In this document: piece by piece, positions 42,107 to 51,633 of the stretch | How positions within the stretch are numbered: the stretch's first letter is position 1 | Layout of the letters: each line of letters starts with the position of its first letter | Source: Neorhizobium huautlense | Lineage (GTDB): Bacteria > Pseudomonadota > Alphaproteobacteria > Rhizobiales > Rhizobiaceae | Reading direction: 5' to 3' | DNA: 64,000 nucleotides | Assembly: GCF_030811685.1 (NCBI RefSeq) | Contig: NZ_JAUSRF010000016.1 | Span: 44,202 to 108,201, forward strand | Notes under the pieces: generated by a model | Database searches by the model: none | Told to the model about the DNA's origin: nothing | What the model saw: only the letters and a program-made list of their open reading frames with translations | Program-made: the position numbers and the translations under genes

Positions 42107-42535
42107 TCAGTCCCTGAATTTCTTGGCGACCCAGGAATAGCTGTTTTCCACCAGACGAACCGGCTTGCCGAACAGTGTGCGGATACCGTCGCTGCTCGGC
42201 AGGACGGATGTCACGCGGCCAATGGCGCGTGCCGCCATGCCGCGTTCTTCCTCACGTTTCTGTTCTTCCGTTTCAGCTGGCTTGGCGGCTGTTTCCGATA
42301 CCGGCGGCTTGGCCTGCGGTACGAGATTGTCTGCTGTCTCCGGCGCAGTCGGATCCTGGCAGACGGCGATGACGACCGGGTAGGAGACATTGGCGAAGGA
42401 GGCCAGCTGCTGTTCCGAGACGGCGTTGCACATCTCGATCGACGGCCAGCGCTGCTGCAGCGTGGCGATATACTGGCAATCCTTGACTGCGTCGTCGCAG
42501 CCGAGAATGGTCATGGCGATGATTGCGGCGTTCAT
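42107..42535 (-). CDS. Small conserved protein, unknown
   Basis: A 142-residue protein I do not recognise. It begins MNAAIIAMTILGCDDAVKDCQYIAT with two cysteine pairs in the first half (GCDDAVKDCQY, EMCNAVS), then a Pro/Glu/Lys-rich linker and a C-terminal segment PVRLVENSYSWVAKKFRD. There is no clear signal peptide. The cysteines suggest oxidised or metal-linked state. It ends next to the DUF2336 gene. Confidence 0.65.
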   Translation of the reverse strand: MNAAIIAMTILGCDDAVKDCQYIATLQQRWPSIEMCNAVSEQQLASFANVSYPVVIAVCQDPTAPETADNLVPQAKPPVSETAAKPAETEEQKREEERGMAARAIGRVTSVLPSSDGIRTLFGKPVRLVENSYSWVAKKFRD

Positions 42536-42618
42536 AAGCGTCCCGGTCCTGTTTCCGAAACAAGCTTATGACAAGGATCGTGACGCCAGCAAGGCAAGCC
42601 TGCGAGCGTCATGTCGGA

Positions 42619-43815
42619 TCAGGAAGAGGCGATTTCGCGACGCGCGGCCGGCGTCTCGGTCGCCGGCGTGTTGGCGGCTTCCGCTTCGCGCGGTTCCGAC
42701 AGTTCGACTTCGCGCACCCATTCGCGCCAGACTGCGACCAGCAGCGCCATCAGCACCGGGCCGATGAACAGGCCGAGGAAGCCCATGGTCTTTACGCCGC
42801 CGACCAGGCCGAAGAAAGTCGGCAGGAAAGGCAGCTTGATCGGGCCCCCAACGAGACGCGGGCGCACTGTCTTGTCGACGATGAAGAGCTCGACACTGCC
42901 CCAGACGAGAAGCGCGATACCGGCAAACGGTGAGCCGCTGGCAACGAGATAGATCGACACCAGTGTGAACGACAGCGGCGCGCCGCCGGGGATGAGGGCC
43001 ATGACGCCGGTGATGACGCCGAGCGTGACGGGCGAGGGAACGCCGGCGATCCAGTAGGCGATGCCGAGCACGATGCCTTCGCCGATGGCGATCAGCGTCA
43101 TGCCGGTAACGGTCGAGCTGATCGTGGCCGGTACGACACGTGAAATGCGCTCCCAGCGGGATGGCAGGATGCGCTCGCCGACAAGATCGATCTGGCGGGA
43201 GAAGGAGGCGCCGTCGCGATAGACGAAAAACAGCGCGATCAGCATGAAGAGCAGCGTCAGGACGAGATGGAAGGCCCCGCCACCGGCCGCGACGACGGCG
43301 CGATAAATGTTGCCGATATTGGCGCCGCTGACGATCTGGATATATTCGCCGATCGCGCCGGGCATGCCGATATGGCTGGTCCACTGGTTGTCCAGCCATG
43401 CGCCGGCATAGGGCAGGGTGGCGATCCATTCCGGCGTCGGTGCACCGACACGGTTGACTTCCAGCGCCCAGCCAACCCACTCGCGCACTTCGCCGGCCGT
43501 ATAGGATATGGCAATGCCGATCGGCACCAGCAGGAAGGTGACGATGAAGAGAATGGCGATGGTGGCGGCGAGCGTGGTGCTGCCGCCGACATGAGCCAGA
43601 AGCCGGCGGTAGAGCGGCCAGCTGGCAAAGCCGATCACGAGAGCGGCAAGGACCGGAACGATGAAGCCGTGGAAAAAATAGATGCCTGCGAAGACAATGA
43701 GGACAAGAAGCCAGCGCGCCGCGGAAATGGAGGGAATCAATGCAACGCTCGAAGACGCGACGGGACCAAGCCAGCGCGGCTCCTTGGATGGTGTCTTTTT
43801 GTCAAATGCACTCAC
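42619..43815 (-). CDS. AI-2E family transporter
   Basis: A 398-residue membrane protein with about eight TMs. SAARWLLVLIVFAGIYFF, LIPGGAPLSFTLVSIYLVASG and PTFFGLVGGVKTMGFLGLFIGPVLMALL are features of the AI-2E (TqsA/PerM) family. Members export signals or ions (Na+/H+); substrate here is open. A Glu-rich C-terminal tail is cytoplasmic. The 444-base region upstream is highly structured. Confidence 0.9.
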   Translation of the reverse strand: MSAFDKKTPSKEPRWLGPVASSSVALIPSISAARWLLVLIVFAGIYFFHGFIVPVLAALVIGFASWPLYRRLLAHVGGSTTLAATIAILFIVTFLLVPIGIAISYTAGEVREWVGWALEVNRVGAPTPEWIATLPYAGAWLDNQWTSHIGMPGAIGEYIQIVSGANIGNIYRAVVAAGGGAFHLVLTLLFMLIALFFVYRDGASFSRQIDLVGERILPSRWERISRVVPATISSTVTGMTLIAIGEGIVLGIAYWIAGVPSPVTLGVITGVMALIPGGAPLSFTLVSIYLVASGSPFAGIALLVWGSVELFIVDKTVRPRLVGGPIKLPFLPTFFGLVGGVKTMGFLGLFIGPVLMALLVAVWREWVREVELSEPREAEAANTPATETPAARREIASS

Positions 43816-44259
43816 AGCCGGCTGCTCTTCCCTGAAATGTTGATCAGCATATGGGCCATATGACCCCTCGGCGCAAGGGAACCCTTCATCGACGGGATCG
43901 CAACCCGGTCACTTGCGATTGATCATGTTTACGATAGAAATATGAAGATCGTGACAAACAGGCCGGATTATCGGATAGCTATTTCGCCGATGGGCAAATG
44001 AAAGCTTCGGCGCAATCTGGAAAATCCGAAGACTGTGCTCTATCTGCTCATTTGCTAAATCGCTGATATCCTCTGGACATTGACGGATATTCAGCGGCGA
44101 TGCCTTCGGGAGGGAATTGCGACGCAAAAGCCGGACAACCGGCGGCGATCGGATGACTTTCGGAGTTTTTGGGATTTGGTGGCGATCAAGCCCCCTCGAT
44201 TATCGATGGGGTGGCCGCATCGGAGGCGGTTCTGAACGCCGTCTTCAGGGAAAGTGTAT
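43816..44259. other. Structured non-coding gap between AI-2E gene and phytochrome gene
   Basis: 444 bases without a convincing gene. It contains nested inverted repeats: GCAAATGA (43994-44001) with TCATTTGC (44048-44055) enclosing CTTCGG (44005-44010) with CCGAAG (44026-44031). It also holds GCTGATATCC (44062-44071) with GGATATTCAGC (44086-44096), the hairpin GCCGGACAACCGGC (44130-44143), and CCCCTCGA/TCGA(T)GGGG (44192-44211). A minus reading frame at 43909-44127 lacks a good start or family pattern. It is likely a regulatory region or RNA gene. Confidence 0.55.
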
Positions 44260-46824
44260 ATGCCTGACAAGATGACGGTCGATCTGACGAATTGCGACCG
44301 CGAGCCGATCCATATCCCAGGCAGCATCCAGCCGCATGGCTGCCTTCTGGCATGCGATGCCACCGGTGCCGTGGTCAATCGTCATTCCGGCAATGCGGCC
44401 GACATGCTGGGCGTTTCCGGTGACATCAACGGTCTTCGTCTCGATGAAGTGATCGGCGGTGAAGCTGCGCATACATTGCGCAATGCACTCGCCACGTCGG
44501 ACGACCCGAGCCGGGCGGCGCTGCGCATGAGCGTTAACGTCAACGAGGCCGGCGCCTTTGATGTCTCCGTGCATCGTGTCGAAACCTCGGTCATCATCGA
44601 ATTCCAGCCGGCCGCCGCCCATTCCGACCAGCCGCTTGAAACCGCGCGTATGCTGATCAGCCGCGTGCGCAGCATTTCCAGCATCAGCCAGTTGATCGAG
44701 AAATCGACGCGGCTGATGTATGCCATGCTCGGATACGACCGCGTCATGGTCTATCGTTTCGAGCAGGATGGCGCCGGCCAGGTGGTCAGCGAATACAAGC
44801 GCCGCGACCTCGAAAGCTTCAAGGGCCAGTATTTTCCGGCAAGCGACATCCCGAAACAGGCGCGAACCCTTTACCTGCGCAATACGATCCGCATCATTTC
44901 CGATGCCGAAGGTCATCGTGTGCCGATCGTGCCGGCGCTGGACGAGGCCGGCCTGCCGCTCGATCTCTCCTTCGCGCATCTGCGCAGCGTCTCGCCGATC
45001 CATTGTGAATATTTGCGCAACATGGGTGTCGGCGCTTCCATGTCGATCTCGATCGTCATCGACGGCGAGCTTTGGGGGCTGATTGCCTGCCACCATTACA
45101 GCCCGAAAACGCTGACGCTGACGCAGCGTGTCGCCGCCGAAATGTTCGGCGAGTTCCTGTCCATGCATCTGTCTGCGCTGCAGCAGAAACAGATCCTCGA
45201 CACCACCAACGACGCGCGCCGTTTCCTCGACCAGTTTTTGCAGACGGCGTCGCATCACACCGATCTCGGCGGCCTCTTGCGCACGTCGATTGCCGAATTC
45301 CGGGCGATGATCCCAAGCGACGGCATCGGCCTGTGGCTGGATGGCGAATGGACGCCATCGGGCATGACGCCACCGGTCGATTCGGTTGCAGCGCTTGCTG
45401 ATTTTGTCGGTTCCGTCGCCAACAGCCGCACATGGTCGAGCCATAATCTCGTCGGCGACCTGCCAGAGGCGATGACCTATGCCGGTGACGTCTGCGGCGT
45501 GCTGGCGATACCGCTGTCGCAGCGCCCACGCGATTACCTGTTCTTCTTCCGCCGTGAAGTGGTGCAGACGCTGAACTGGGCGGGCAATCCGGAAAAATCC
45601 TATGAGACCGGCCCGCTGGGCGACCGCCTGACGCCGCGCAAGAGTTTTGCTATCTGGAAGGAAACCGTGCATCTGCAATCGCAGCCATGGACGGTGGGCG
45701 AGGAAGAGATCGCCGAGGCAATCCGTTCCGTGCTGGTGGAAATCGTCCTGCACCATAACGAGTTGCTAGAAGACGAGCGCGGCAAGGCGGATGTGCGCCA
45801 GCGCATGCTAAACGAGGAACTCAACCACCGCGTCAAGAACATCCTTGCGGTCATCAAGGCGCTGATCGGCCATCCGGTGCAGGAAGGCCGCAATCTGCAG
45901 GATTACATCGCCACCTTGAAAGGCCGCATCCAGGCGCTGGCCTTTGCGCATGATCAGGTCGTGCGTGGCGGTGATGGCGGTGCGCTGCATGAACTGCTGG
46001 AAGCCGAACTGAAGCCCTATCGTGATGGCGCTCGCACCGTCACACTGCTCGGTCCCTATGTCTGGCTCGACAGCCGCGCCTATTCCGTCATGGCGCTGGT
46101 CCTGCACGAACTGGCCACCAACGCCGCCAAATACGGCGCGCTGTCGGTAACAGGCGGACTGCTGGAGATCAAATGGCAGCGGCTCGACAATGGTGACTGC
46201 GAACTGACGTGGAGCGAAAACAACGGCCCGTCCGTCACGCCGCCGTCGCGTGCCGGTTTCGGCACCGTGTTGATAGATCGCAGCGTACCGTTCGAGCTCG
46301 GTGGCAAGAGCAAGGTCGAATACGCGGCTGACGGCGTGCAGGGGCGGTTCCTCATCCCGGCGCAGCATATCCACATTGCCGAAACCGAAATCCTGCCGGA
46401 ACTGGTGGAACAGGCAGGAGAGCGGCAGGACGACACGGTGTCGCTGATGTCGGAACTCGACCTTCTGCTGGTCGAGGACCAGATGCTGGTCGCCGCCGAT
46501 GTCGAAACCATGCTCGCCGATCACGGGATCGCCAAGGTCACCACTGCACCGTCCGCATCGGAAGCATTGCGCCGCCTGCGCGATTTCACGCCCGACGTTG
46601 CCATTCTCGACGTCAATCTGGGTGCGGAAACCTCGCTGCCGATCGCCGAGGAACTGACGAGGCGTAACGTGCCTTTCGTCTTTGCCACCGGTTACAGCGA
46701 CCGCTCGATCATCCCGGCCAGCTTTGATGCGCCGGTGGTGCGCAAGCCTTATGAGGCGGCAGCGCTGATCTCTGCGGTCATGAAGGTGGTCGAAGAACGC
46801 AAAACGCCGCCCCGGCAGAACTGA
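44260..46824 (+). CDS. bphP: Bacteriophytochrome (Agp2/BphP type) with HWE kinase and receiver domain
   Basis: An 854-residue red/far-red light sensor kinase. PAS-GAF-PHY sensory core: Cys12 (LTNC) is the biliverdin attachment site, FPASDIP with Asp196 the GAF chromophore pocket, and PRKSF at 459-463 the PHY tongue. The output is an HWE histidine kinase, phosphoacceptor His523 in NHRVKN, N in LHELATNAAKYG. A receiver domain follows, with Asp784 in ILDVNLG. This layout matches Agp2/AtBphP2, a bathy phytochrome. The ATG at 44260 has GGGA upstream; a GTG two codons earlier is less likely. Confidence 0.94.
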   Translation: MPDKMTVDLTNCDREPIHIPGSIQPHGCLLACDATGAVVNRHSGNAADMLGVSGDINGLRLDEVIGGEAAHTLRNALATSDDPSRAALRMSVNVNEAGAFDVSVHRVETSVIIEFQPAAAHSDQPLETARMLISRVRSISSISQLIEKSTRLMYAMLGYDRVMVYRFEQDGAGQVVSEYKRRDLESFKGQYFPASDIPKQARTLYLRNTIRIISDAEGHRVPIVPALDEAGLPLDLSFAHLRSVSPIHCEYLRNMGVGASMSISIVIDGELWGLIACHHYSPKTLTLTQRVAAEMFGEFLSMHLSALQQKQILDTTNDARRFLDQFLQTASHHTDLGGLLRTSIAEFRAMIPSDGIGLWLDGEWTPSGMTPPVDSVAALADFVGSVANSRTWSSHNLVGDLPEAMTYAGDVCGVLAIPLSQRPRDYLFFFRREVVQTLNWAGNPEKSYETGPLGDRLTPRKSFAIWKETVHLQSQPWTVGEEEIAEAIRSVLVEIVLHHNELLEDERGKADVRQRMLNEELNHRVKNILAVIKALIGHPVQEGRNLQDYIATLKGRIQALAFAHDQVVRGGDGGALHELLEAELKPYRDGARTVTLLGPYVWLDSRAYSVMALVLHELATNAAKYGALSVTGGLLEIKWQRLDNGDCELTWSENNGPSVTPPSRAGFGTVLIDRSVPFELGGKSKVEYAADGVQGRFLIPAQHIHIAETEILPELVEQAGERQDDTVSLMSELDLLLVEDQMLVAADVETMLADHGIAKVTTAPSASEALRRLRDFTPDVAILDVNLGAETSLPIAEELTRRNVPFVFATGYSDRSIIPASFDAPVVRKPYEAAALISAVMKVVEERKTPPRQN

Positions 46825-46832
46825 GGCGGCGT
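46801..46832 (-). terminator. Terminator of parE overlapping phytochrome 3' end
   Basis: ACGCCGCC (46804-46811) and GGCGGCGT (46825-46832) form an eight-base stem; on the minus strand TTTT follows. The left arm lies in the last codons of the phytochrome gene, so the two convergent genes share it. Confidence 0.6.
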
Positions 46833-46857
46833 AAAAAATCTACGATCTCTGGTTCGA

Positions 46858-48903
46858 TCAGATGTCGAGGTTTTCCGCGAAGGCGGAACGTTCCTGAATG
46901 AAGCGGAAACGCGCTTCCGGTTTCGTGCCCATCAGGTTGTCGACCGCTTCACGCGTGCCTTCGAAATCGACCTCATCGATGAGAACGCGCAGAAGCGTGC
47001 GCTTCTTCGGGTCCATCGTGGTTTCCTTCAACTGCGCCGGCATCATTTCACCGAGGCCTTTGAAGCGGCCGATTTCGACCTTCTTGCCCTTGAACATCGT
47101 CTCCATCAGTTCCGCGCGGTGGGCATCGTCGCGTGCGTAAGCGCTCTTGGCACCCTGACGAATGACATAGAGCGGCGGCACGGCCAGATAGAGGTGGTTG
47201 CCACGGATCAGTTCCGGCATTTCCTGATAAAAGAAGGTGATCAGCAGCGAAGCGATATGCGCGCCGTCGACGTCGGCATCGGTCATGATGATGACGCGCT
47301 CGTAACGAAGATCTTCCTCGCGGTATTTTGTGCGCGTGCCGCAGCCGAGCGCCTGAATGAGATCGGCGATCTGCTGGTTGGCCGACAGCTTTTCACGGCT
47401 GGCCGAGCCGACGTTTAGGATTTTTCCGCGCAGGGGAAGTATGGCCTGGTTGGCTCGGTTGCGCCCCTGTTTCGCCGAGCCGCCAGCCGAATCGCCCTCG
47501 ACGATGAACAGTTCGGCGCCTTCGGCAGTGTTCTGCGAGCAGTCCGCCAGCTTGCCGGGCAGGCGCAGTTTGCGAACCGCCGTCTTGCGGTTGACTTCCT
47601 TTTCCTTGCGGCGGCGCAGGCGCTCTTCGGCACGCTCGATCACCCATTCCAGCAGCTTTGCAGCTTCGGCCGGGTTGCCGGCAAGGTAATGATCAAAGGG
47701 GTCGCGCAAGGTGTTTTCGACGATACGCTGCGCTTCGACGGTGGCCAGCTTGTCCTTGGTCTGGCCGACGAATTCCGGCTCGCGAATGAACACCGACAAC
47801 ATGCCGACGGCGGAGATCATCACGTCGTCGGTGGTGATGTCTTTGGCGCGCTTGTTCTGCGTCAGTTCGGCGTAGTTTTTCAGACCCTTGGTCAGCGCGA
47901 TGCGCAGACCTGCCTCATGCGTGCCACCTTCCTGGGTGGGAATGGTGTTGCAATAGGAATGAACCTGCGGATCACCGCCATACCAGGTGATCGCCCATTC
48001 CATCGCGCCATGGCCGCCGGTCTTTTCGGTGCGGCCGGCAAAAATCTCGCGGGTAACGGTAAAGTCCTTGCCGAGCGTGGCCGCCAGATAATCCTTCAGG
48101 CCACCCGGAAAATGGAAGACAGCCTTTTCAGGGATTTCTCCGCCTTCCGGCACCATGCCGGGATCGCAGCTCCAGCGGATTTCGACGCCGCCGAACAGGT
48201 AGGCCTTCGAACGCGCCATGCGAAAGATGCGGCCGGCCTCGAACTTGGCGTGCTCGCCAAAAATCTGCGCATCGGGATGGAAACGCACGCGGGTACCGCG
48301 GCGGTTATGCACATCGCCGAGTTCCTGCAGGCCGCCCTGCGGCACGCCGCGGGAAAAGACCTGCTTGTAGAGCTTGCGGTTGCGGGCAACCTCGACCTCG
48401 AGAACATCCGACAGCGCGTTGACGACCGACACGCCGACGCCGTGAAGACCACCGGAGGTCTCATAGGCATCGCCGTCGAACTTGCCGCCGGCATGCAGCT
48501 TGGTCATGATCACTTCGAGCGTGGATTTTCCGGGAACCTGCGGGTGGTTTTCCACCGGGATGCCACGGCCGTTATCGCTGACGGTCAGAAACCCTTCGGC
48601 ATCGAGATGCACTTCGATGAAATTGGCATGGCCGGCAACGGCTTCGTCCATCGAGTTATCGATGACTTCAGCGAACAGATGGTGCAGCGCCTTGGCATCG
48701 GTGCCGCCGATATACATGCCGGGACGCATGCGCACCGGCTCCAGACCTTCGAGAACGCGGATCGACGACGCGCCGTATTCACCACCTGTCGGCGGCGTCA
48801 CGGGCTGAGCGCGCACGGGTTCCGGTGCTGGGTCCTTGGCCTCGGGCTTGGCCTCTGACTTGGGTTGCGCGGGCATTGCGGCGAAGAGGTCGTTGTCATC
48901 CAT
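46858..48903 (-). CDS. parE: DNA topoisomerase IV subunit B
   Basis: The ATPase subunit of Topo IV, which separates daughter chromosomes. 681 residues from the ATG at 48903. An N-terminal Pro/Glu-rich extension (about 40 residues) precedes the GHKL ATPase: EVIDNSMDEAV, DNGRGIPVENH and GGLHGVGVSVVNALS. Then follow the transducer and the TOPRIM domain (EGDSAGGSAKQGRN, DADVDGAHIASLL). Preference for ParE over GyrB rests on the ILPLRGKILNV and size pattern. A direct repeat lies upstream. Confidence 0.94.
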   Translation of the reverse strand: MDDNDLFAAMPAQPKSEAKPEAKDPAPEPVRAQPVTPPTGGEYGASSIRVLEGLEPVRMRPGMYIGGTDAKALHHLFAEVIDNSMDEAVAGHANFIEVHLDAEGFLTVSDNGRGIPVENHPQVPGKSTLEVIMTKLHAGGKFDGDAYETSGGLHGVGVSVVNALSDVLEVEVARNRKLYKQVFSRGVPQGGLQELGDVHNRRGTRVRFHPDAQIFGEHAKFEAGRIFRMARSKAYLFGGVEIRWSCDPGMVPEGGEIPEKAVFHFPGGLKDYLAATLGKDFTVTREIFAGRTEKTGGHGAMEWAITWYGGDPQVHSYCNTIPTQEGGTHEAGLRIALTKGLKNYAELTQNKRAKDITTDDVMISAVGMLSVFIREPEFVGQTKDKLATVEAQRIVENTLRDPFDHYLAGNPAEAAKLLEWVIERAEERLRRRKEKEVNRKTAVRKLRLPGKLADCSQNTAEGAELFIVEGDSAGGSAKQGRNRANQAILPLRGKILNVGSASREKLSANQQIADLIQALGCGTRTKYREEDLRYERVIIMTDADVDGAHIASLLITFFYQEMPELIRGNHLYLAVPPLYVIRQGAKSAYARDDAHRAELMETMFKGKKVEIGRFKGLGEMMPAQLKETTMDPKKRTLLRVLIDEVDFEGTREAVDNLMGTKPEARFRFIQERSAFAENLDI

Positions 48904-48964
48904 GGGTGGCGTCGTTACTACCTGTCTGCGTGAGATGGGAGGCGCGATGCGCGGCCGTCCCGGT

Positions 48965-48994
48965 CTTGTGCTGTTTCGACTCGTGCTGTTTCGA
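48965..48994. repeat. Tandem direct repeat upstream of parE
   Basis: Two 15-base copies, CTTGTGCTGTTTCGA (48965-48979) and CTCGTGCTGTTTCGA (48980-48994), 14 of 15 identical and contiguous, in the parE 5' region. It could be a direct-repeat operator or a slippage product. Confidence 0.55.
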
Positions 48995-49136
48995 ATCGCC
49001 CGCAATTCTGCCAGAAAGCGGGCCTTTTCGCGATGCCGCCCGAAAACGGTAACAAAGAGCGGTCACAAAAGCGGCTTTTGGCGAAGTGATGCTTTGCCAC
49101 TGGTTCGAAGGCAAGATTGAAAGGGTCACACTCACC

Positions 49137-50039
49137 ATGAAACGCCGCATGTCCACAGCTCTTTTGTCGCGTGTCTCGCTGGTTCTGGCGGTTTCATTGG
49201 GAATAGCCGCACCTGTTGCCGCTGCGGATGGACCGCTGAAACCCTTCAAGGACGAGCTGTTTTCAAAGCAGACGGTGCTGGAAACGAAGGACGGCGGTGC
49301 TTTCAAGGTCATCGACTATCAGGAAATGCGCGACATCAACGGCCGTGACAGCGAGCCGGAACGGCGGGTGAAATCGTCCTATGTCTCGCTGGGCGTGCGA
49401 CGAGCGCAGGAGAACGAAACGCTCGCCATCGGCAGCCGTGGCCTCGACGTCACCCGTATCGGCAAAAGCGATGGCGCGGCCTTCACGGTAATCTTCATTC
49501 ACGGCCGGGGAGGGGATCGACGCCTCGGTGCCAACGACTATTCCTTCGGCGGCAATTTCAACCGGCTGAAGAACCTCGCGGTGGAGAATGGCGGCACCTA
49601 TTATTCGCCGAGCGTTCGAAGCTTCGATGACAAGGGCGTCGCAGATATCGCCGCGCTGATCCGCTACTCCTCCGAAAAATCCGGCGGCCGTCCGGTCATC
49701 CTCACTTGTGCCTCGATGGGCGGTTTCATCTGCGCCGGCATCACGCGCGACAAGCTGGCGGTTTCGCATCTGGCCGGCATGGCCGTGCTCGGTGGCCCGC
49801 CGGATCCGGATTTCCCGGCTTCGCTCGCTGCCAAGGCCCGCATCCCGGTGTTCTTCACCCATGGCAGCGTCGACAAGGTCTACAAGGCCGATGACCAGAT
49901 CGGCATCTATCGCTCGCTGCTGGCCAAAAAATATCCGACCCGTTTCACGCTGTTCAATACCGGCGGCCACGGCACGCCGGTGCGCATGAGCGACTGGCGC
50001 GAAATTTTGAATTTTCTTCTGACAAACGCCAGGACCTGA
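49137..50039 (+). CDS. Secreted alpha/beta hydrolase-like protein
   Basis: A 300-residue exported protein with a signal peptide (MSTALLSRVSLVLAVSLGIA, cleavage near VAAAD). The alpha/beta hydrolase fold is seen from VIFIHGRGGDRRLGA (oxyanion region), CASMGGF (nucleophile Ser), HGSVDKVYK (acid) and NTGGHGTPVR (His). The substrate is unknown. The ATG at 49137 is used; a second in-frame ATG is four codons later. tpiA starts 130 bases after it. Confidence 0.83.
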   Translation: MKRRMSTALLSRVSLVLAVSLGIAAPVAAADGPLKPFKDELFSKQTVLETKDGGAFKVIDYQEMRDINGRDSEPERRVKSSYVSLGVRRAQENETLAIGSRGLDVTRIGKSDGAAFTVIFIHGRGGDRRLGANDYSFGGNFNRLKNLAVENGGTYYSPSVRSFDDKGVADIAALIRYSSEKSGGRPVILTCASMGGFICAGITRDKLAVSHLAGMAVLGGPPDPDFPASLAAKARIPVFFTHGSVDKVYKADDQIGIYRSLLAKKYPTRFTLFNTGGHGTPVRMSDWREILNFLLTNART

Positions 50040-50169
50040 CGCCGGTAACCACGGTTTTGAACTGTATTGACGTTTTCGAATACCAATTTTGTACCGACTT
50101 GGCTAAGTACGACGCAGGACAGCTTTTGCATCGGCAAACTGAAACGACAGGGATGAGGACAGGATTTTC

Positions 50170-50949
50170 ATGACGCCAGACATTCGCCCGCTGATCGCCG
50201 GAAACTGGAAAATGAACGGCACGCGTGCCGAGCTCGATCAGATCAAGGCCATGGCGGAAGGCGTGAAAACGCCTCTGTCGGAAAAGGTGGAAACGCTTCT
50301 CTGCCCGCCCGCGACCCTGCTTTATGTGGCAACCGCGCTTTGCGACGACAGCCCGCTTCTGATCGGCGCGCAGGATTGCCATCAAAAAGTGTCCGGCGCC
50401 CATACGGGCGATATTTCCGCGCAGATGATCGCCGACTGCTTTGGTACCCATGTCATCGTCGGCCATTCCGAGCGTCGTGGTGACCACGCCGAGACCGATC
50501 ATCTGGTGCGCGCCAAGGCGGAAGCCGCCCACGAGGCCGACCTGGTTGCCATCATCTGCATCGGCGAAACACTGGCCGAGCGCGATGCCTATCAGACGCT
50601 CGACGTGCTGAAGCGCCAGATCTTCAATTCCGTGCCGGAAGGTGCGACGGCGGAAAACACCGTGATTGCCTATGAGCCCGTCTGGGCGATCGGCACGGGG
50701 CTTACGCCGACCAACAGCGATATCGAGGTTGCCCATGCCTTCATGCGTGCCGAACTGGTTGCGCGTCTGGGCGGGGAAGGTGCTGCCATGCGTATTCTTT
50801 ATGGTGGTTCGGTCAAGCCGGGCAATGCCGGTGAAATCATGGCGATCGAAAACGTCGACGGCGTACTTGTTGGCGGTGCGAGCTTGAAAGCGGACGACTT
50901 TCTTGCCATTTACGCCTCATGTGAACCGCTCGTTGCCGAGATTGCCTGA
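50170..50949 (+). CDS. tpiA: Triosephosphate isomerase
   Basis: Interconverts DHAP and glyceraldehyde 3-phosphate. 259 residues with N12/K14 in GNWKMN, catalytic His in GHSERR, Glu in AYEPVWAIGTG, and the phosphate loop YGGSVKPGN. All active-site residues are kept. It heads a plus-strand run tpiA-secG-pyrG typical of Rhizobiaceae. Confidence 0.97.
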   Translation: MTPDIRPLIAGNWKMNGTRAELDQIKAMAEGVKTPLSEKVETLLCPPATLLYVATALCDDSPLLIGAQDCHQKVSGAHTGDISAQMIADCFGTHVIVGHSERRGDHAETDHLVRAKAEAAHEADLVAIICIGETLAERDAYQTLDVLKRQIFNSVPEGATAENTVIAYEPVWAIGTGLTPTNSDIEVAHAFMRAELVARLGGEGAAMRILYGGSVKPGNAGEIMAIENVDGVLVGGASLKADDFLAIYASCEPLVAEIA

Positions 50950-51057
50950 GTTAAAGCGCGTAAAACGTGCCGTAAGGGCTTTTAAAGCGCGCGCGCCTCG
51001 GCTAAAGAGCCGCAAAGATTTGACTGGGCCTCGGCATCCGGGGCGGACTGGATTGTT

Positions 51058-51492
51058 ATGCAGACCGTATTGATCGTCATCCATCTCCTGATCGTGCTCG
51101 CGCTTGTCGGCGTCGTGCTGATTCAGCGTTCCGAAGGCGGCGGCCTTGGCGTCGGCGGCGGCTCCGGCTTCATGTCGGCACGCGGCACGGCCAATGCGCT
51201 GACCCGCACCACCGCCATCCTTGCGACGCTGTTCTTCATCACCTCGCTCGGCCTCGGCATTCTTGCCCGTTACGAATCCCGTCCGACCGATATTCTCGAT
51301 CGTATTCCGGAGCAGCAGCGCGGCACCGGCAGCGGTATTCTCGACTCGCTTGGCCCCGCACCGGCAACTCCGCCGGCCAATAATGGCGTACCGTCCGATG
51401 CCGCTCCTGCGAACGGTGCGAGCGCCCCGGCTGCTCCGGCCACGCCGGCACCGGCTCCTGCCGATCCGTCGGCTGTCCCGACCGGACAGTAA
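51058..51492 (+). CDS. secG: Protein-export membrane protein SecG
   Basis: A 144-residue auxiliary subunit of the SecYEG translocon. Two TMs: IVIHLLIVLALVGVVLIQ and TAILATLFFITSLGLGILA, separated by SEGGGLGVGGGSGFMSARGTAN, the SecG signature. The C-terminal tail is Ala/Pro-rich (about 60 residues), typical of rhizobial SecG. A strong terminator follows. Confidence 0.94.
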   Translation: MQTVLIVIHLLIVLALVGVVLIQRSEGGGLGVGGGSGFMSARGTANALTRTTAILATLFFITSLGLGILARYESRPTDILDRIPEQQRGTGSGILDSLGPAPATPPANNGVPSDAAPANGASAPAAPATPAPAPADPSAVPTGQ

Positions 51493-51514
51493 TACCGGTC
51501 GAAAATTTGAACCT

Positions 51515-51546
51515 CCGGCAGGCCAAAAGCCTGCCGGTTTTGTTTT
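51515..51546 (+). terminator. Terminator of secG
   Basis: CCGGCAGGC (51515-51523), loop CAAAA, GCCTGCCGG (51529-51537), then TTTTGTTTT. A strong nine-base stem, 22 bases after the stop. Confidence 0.95.
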
Positions 51547-51633
51547 GTGCTGATTCTCCCGCTCGCTTTTCAACAGAAGAACGGACGATTGGGGCTGGCG
51601 GAATCATTCTGAAAAAGGTAACCGGTGAATCCC

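Noticed and set aside
43909..44127. 72-residue minus-strand frame before the phytochrome gene
   Set aside because: Overlaps several hairpins, no family pattern and no clear Shine-Dalgarno site.
44245..45756. Long minus-strand frame inside the phytochrome gene
   Set aside because: Antisense shadow of a clearly assigned gene.
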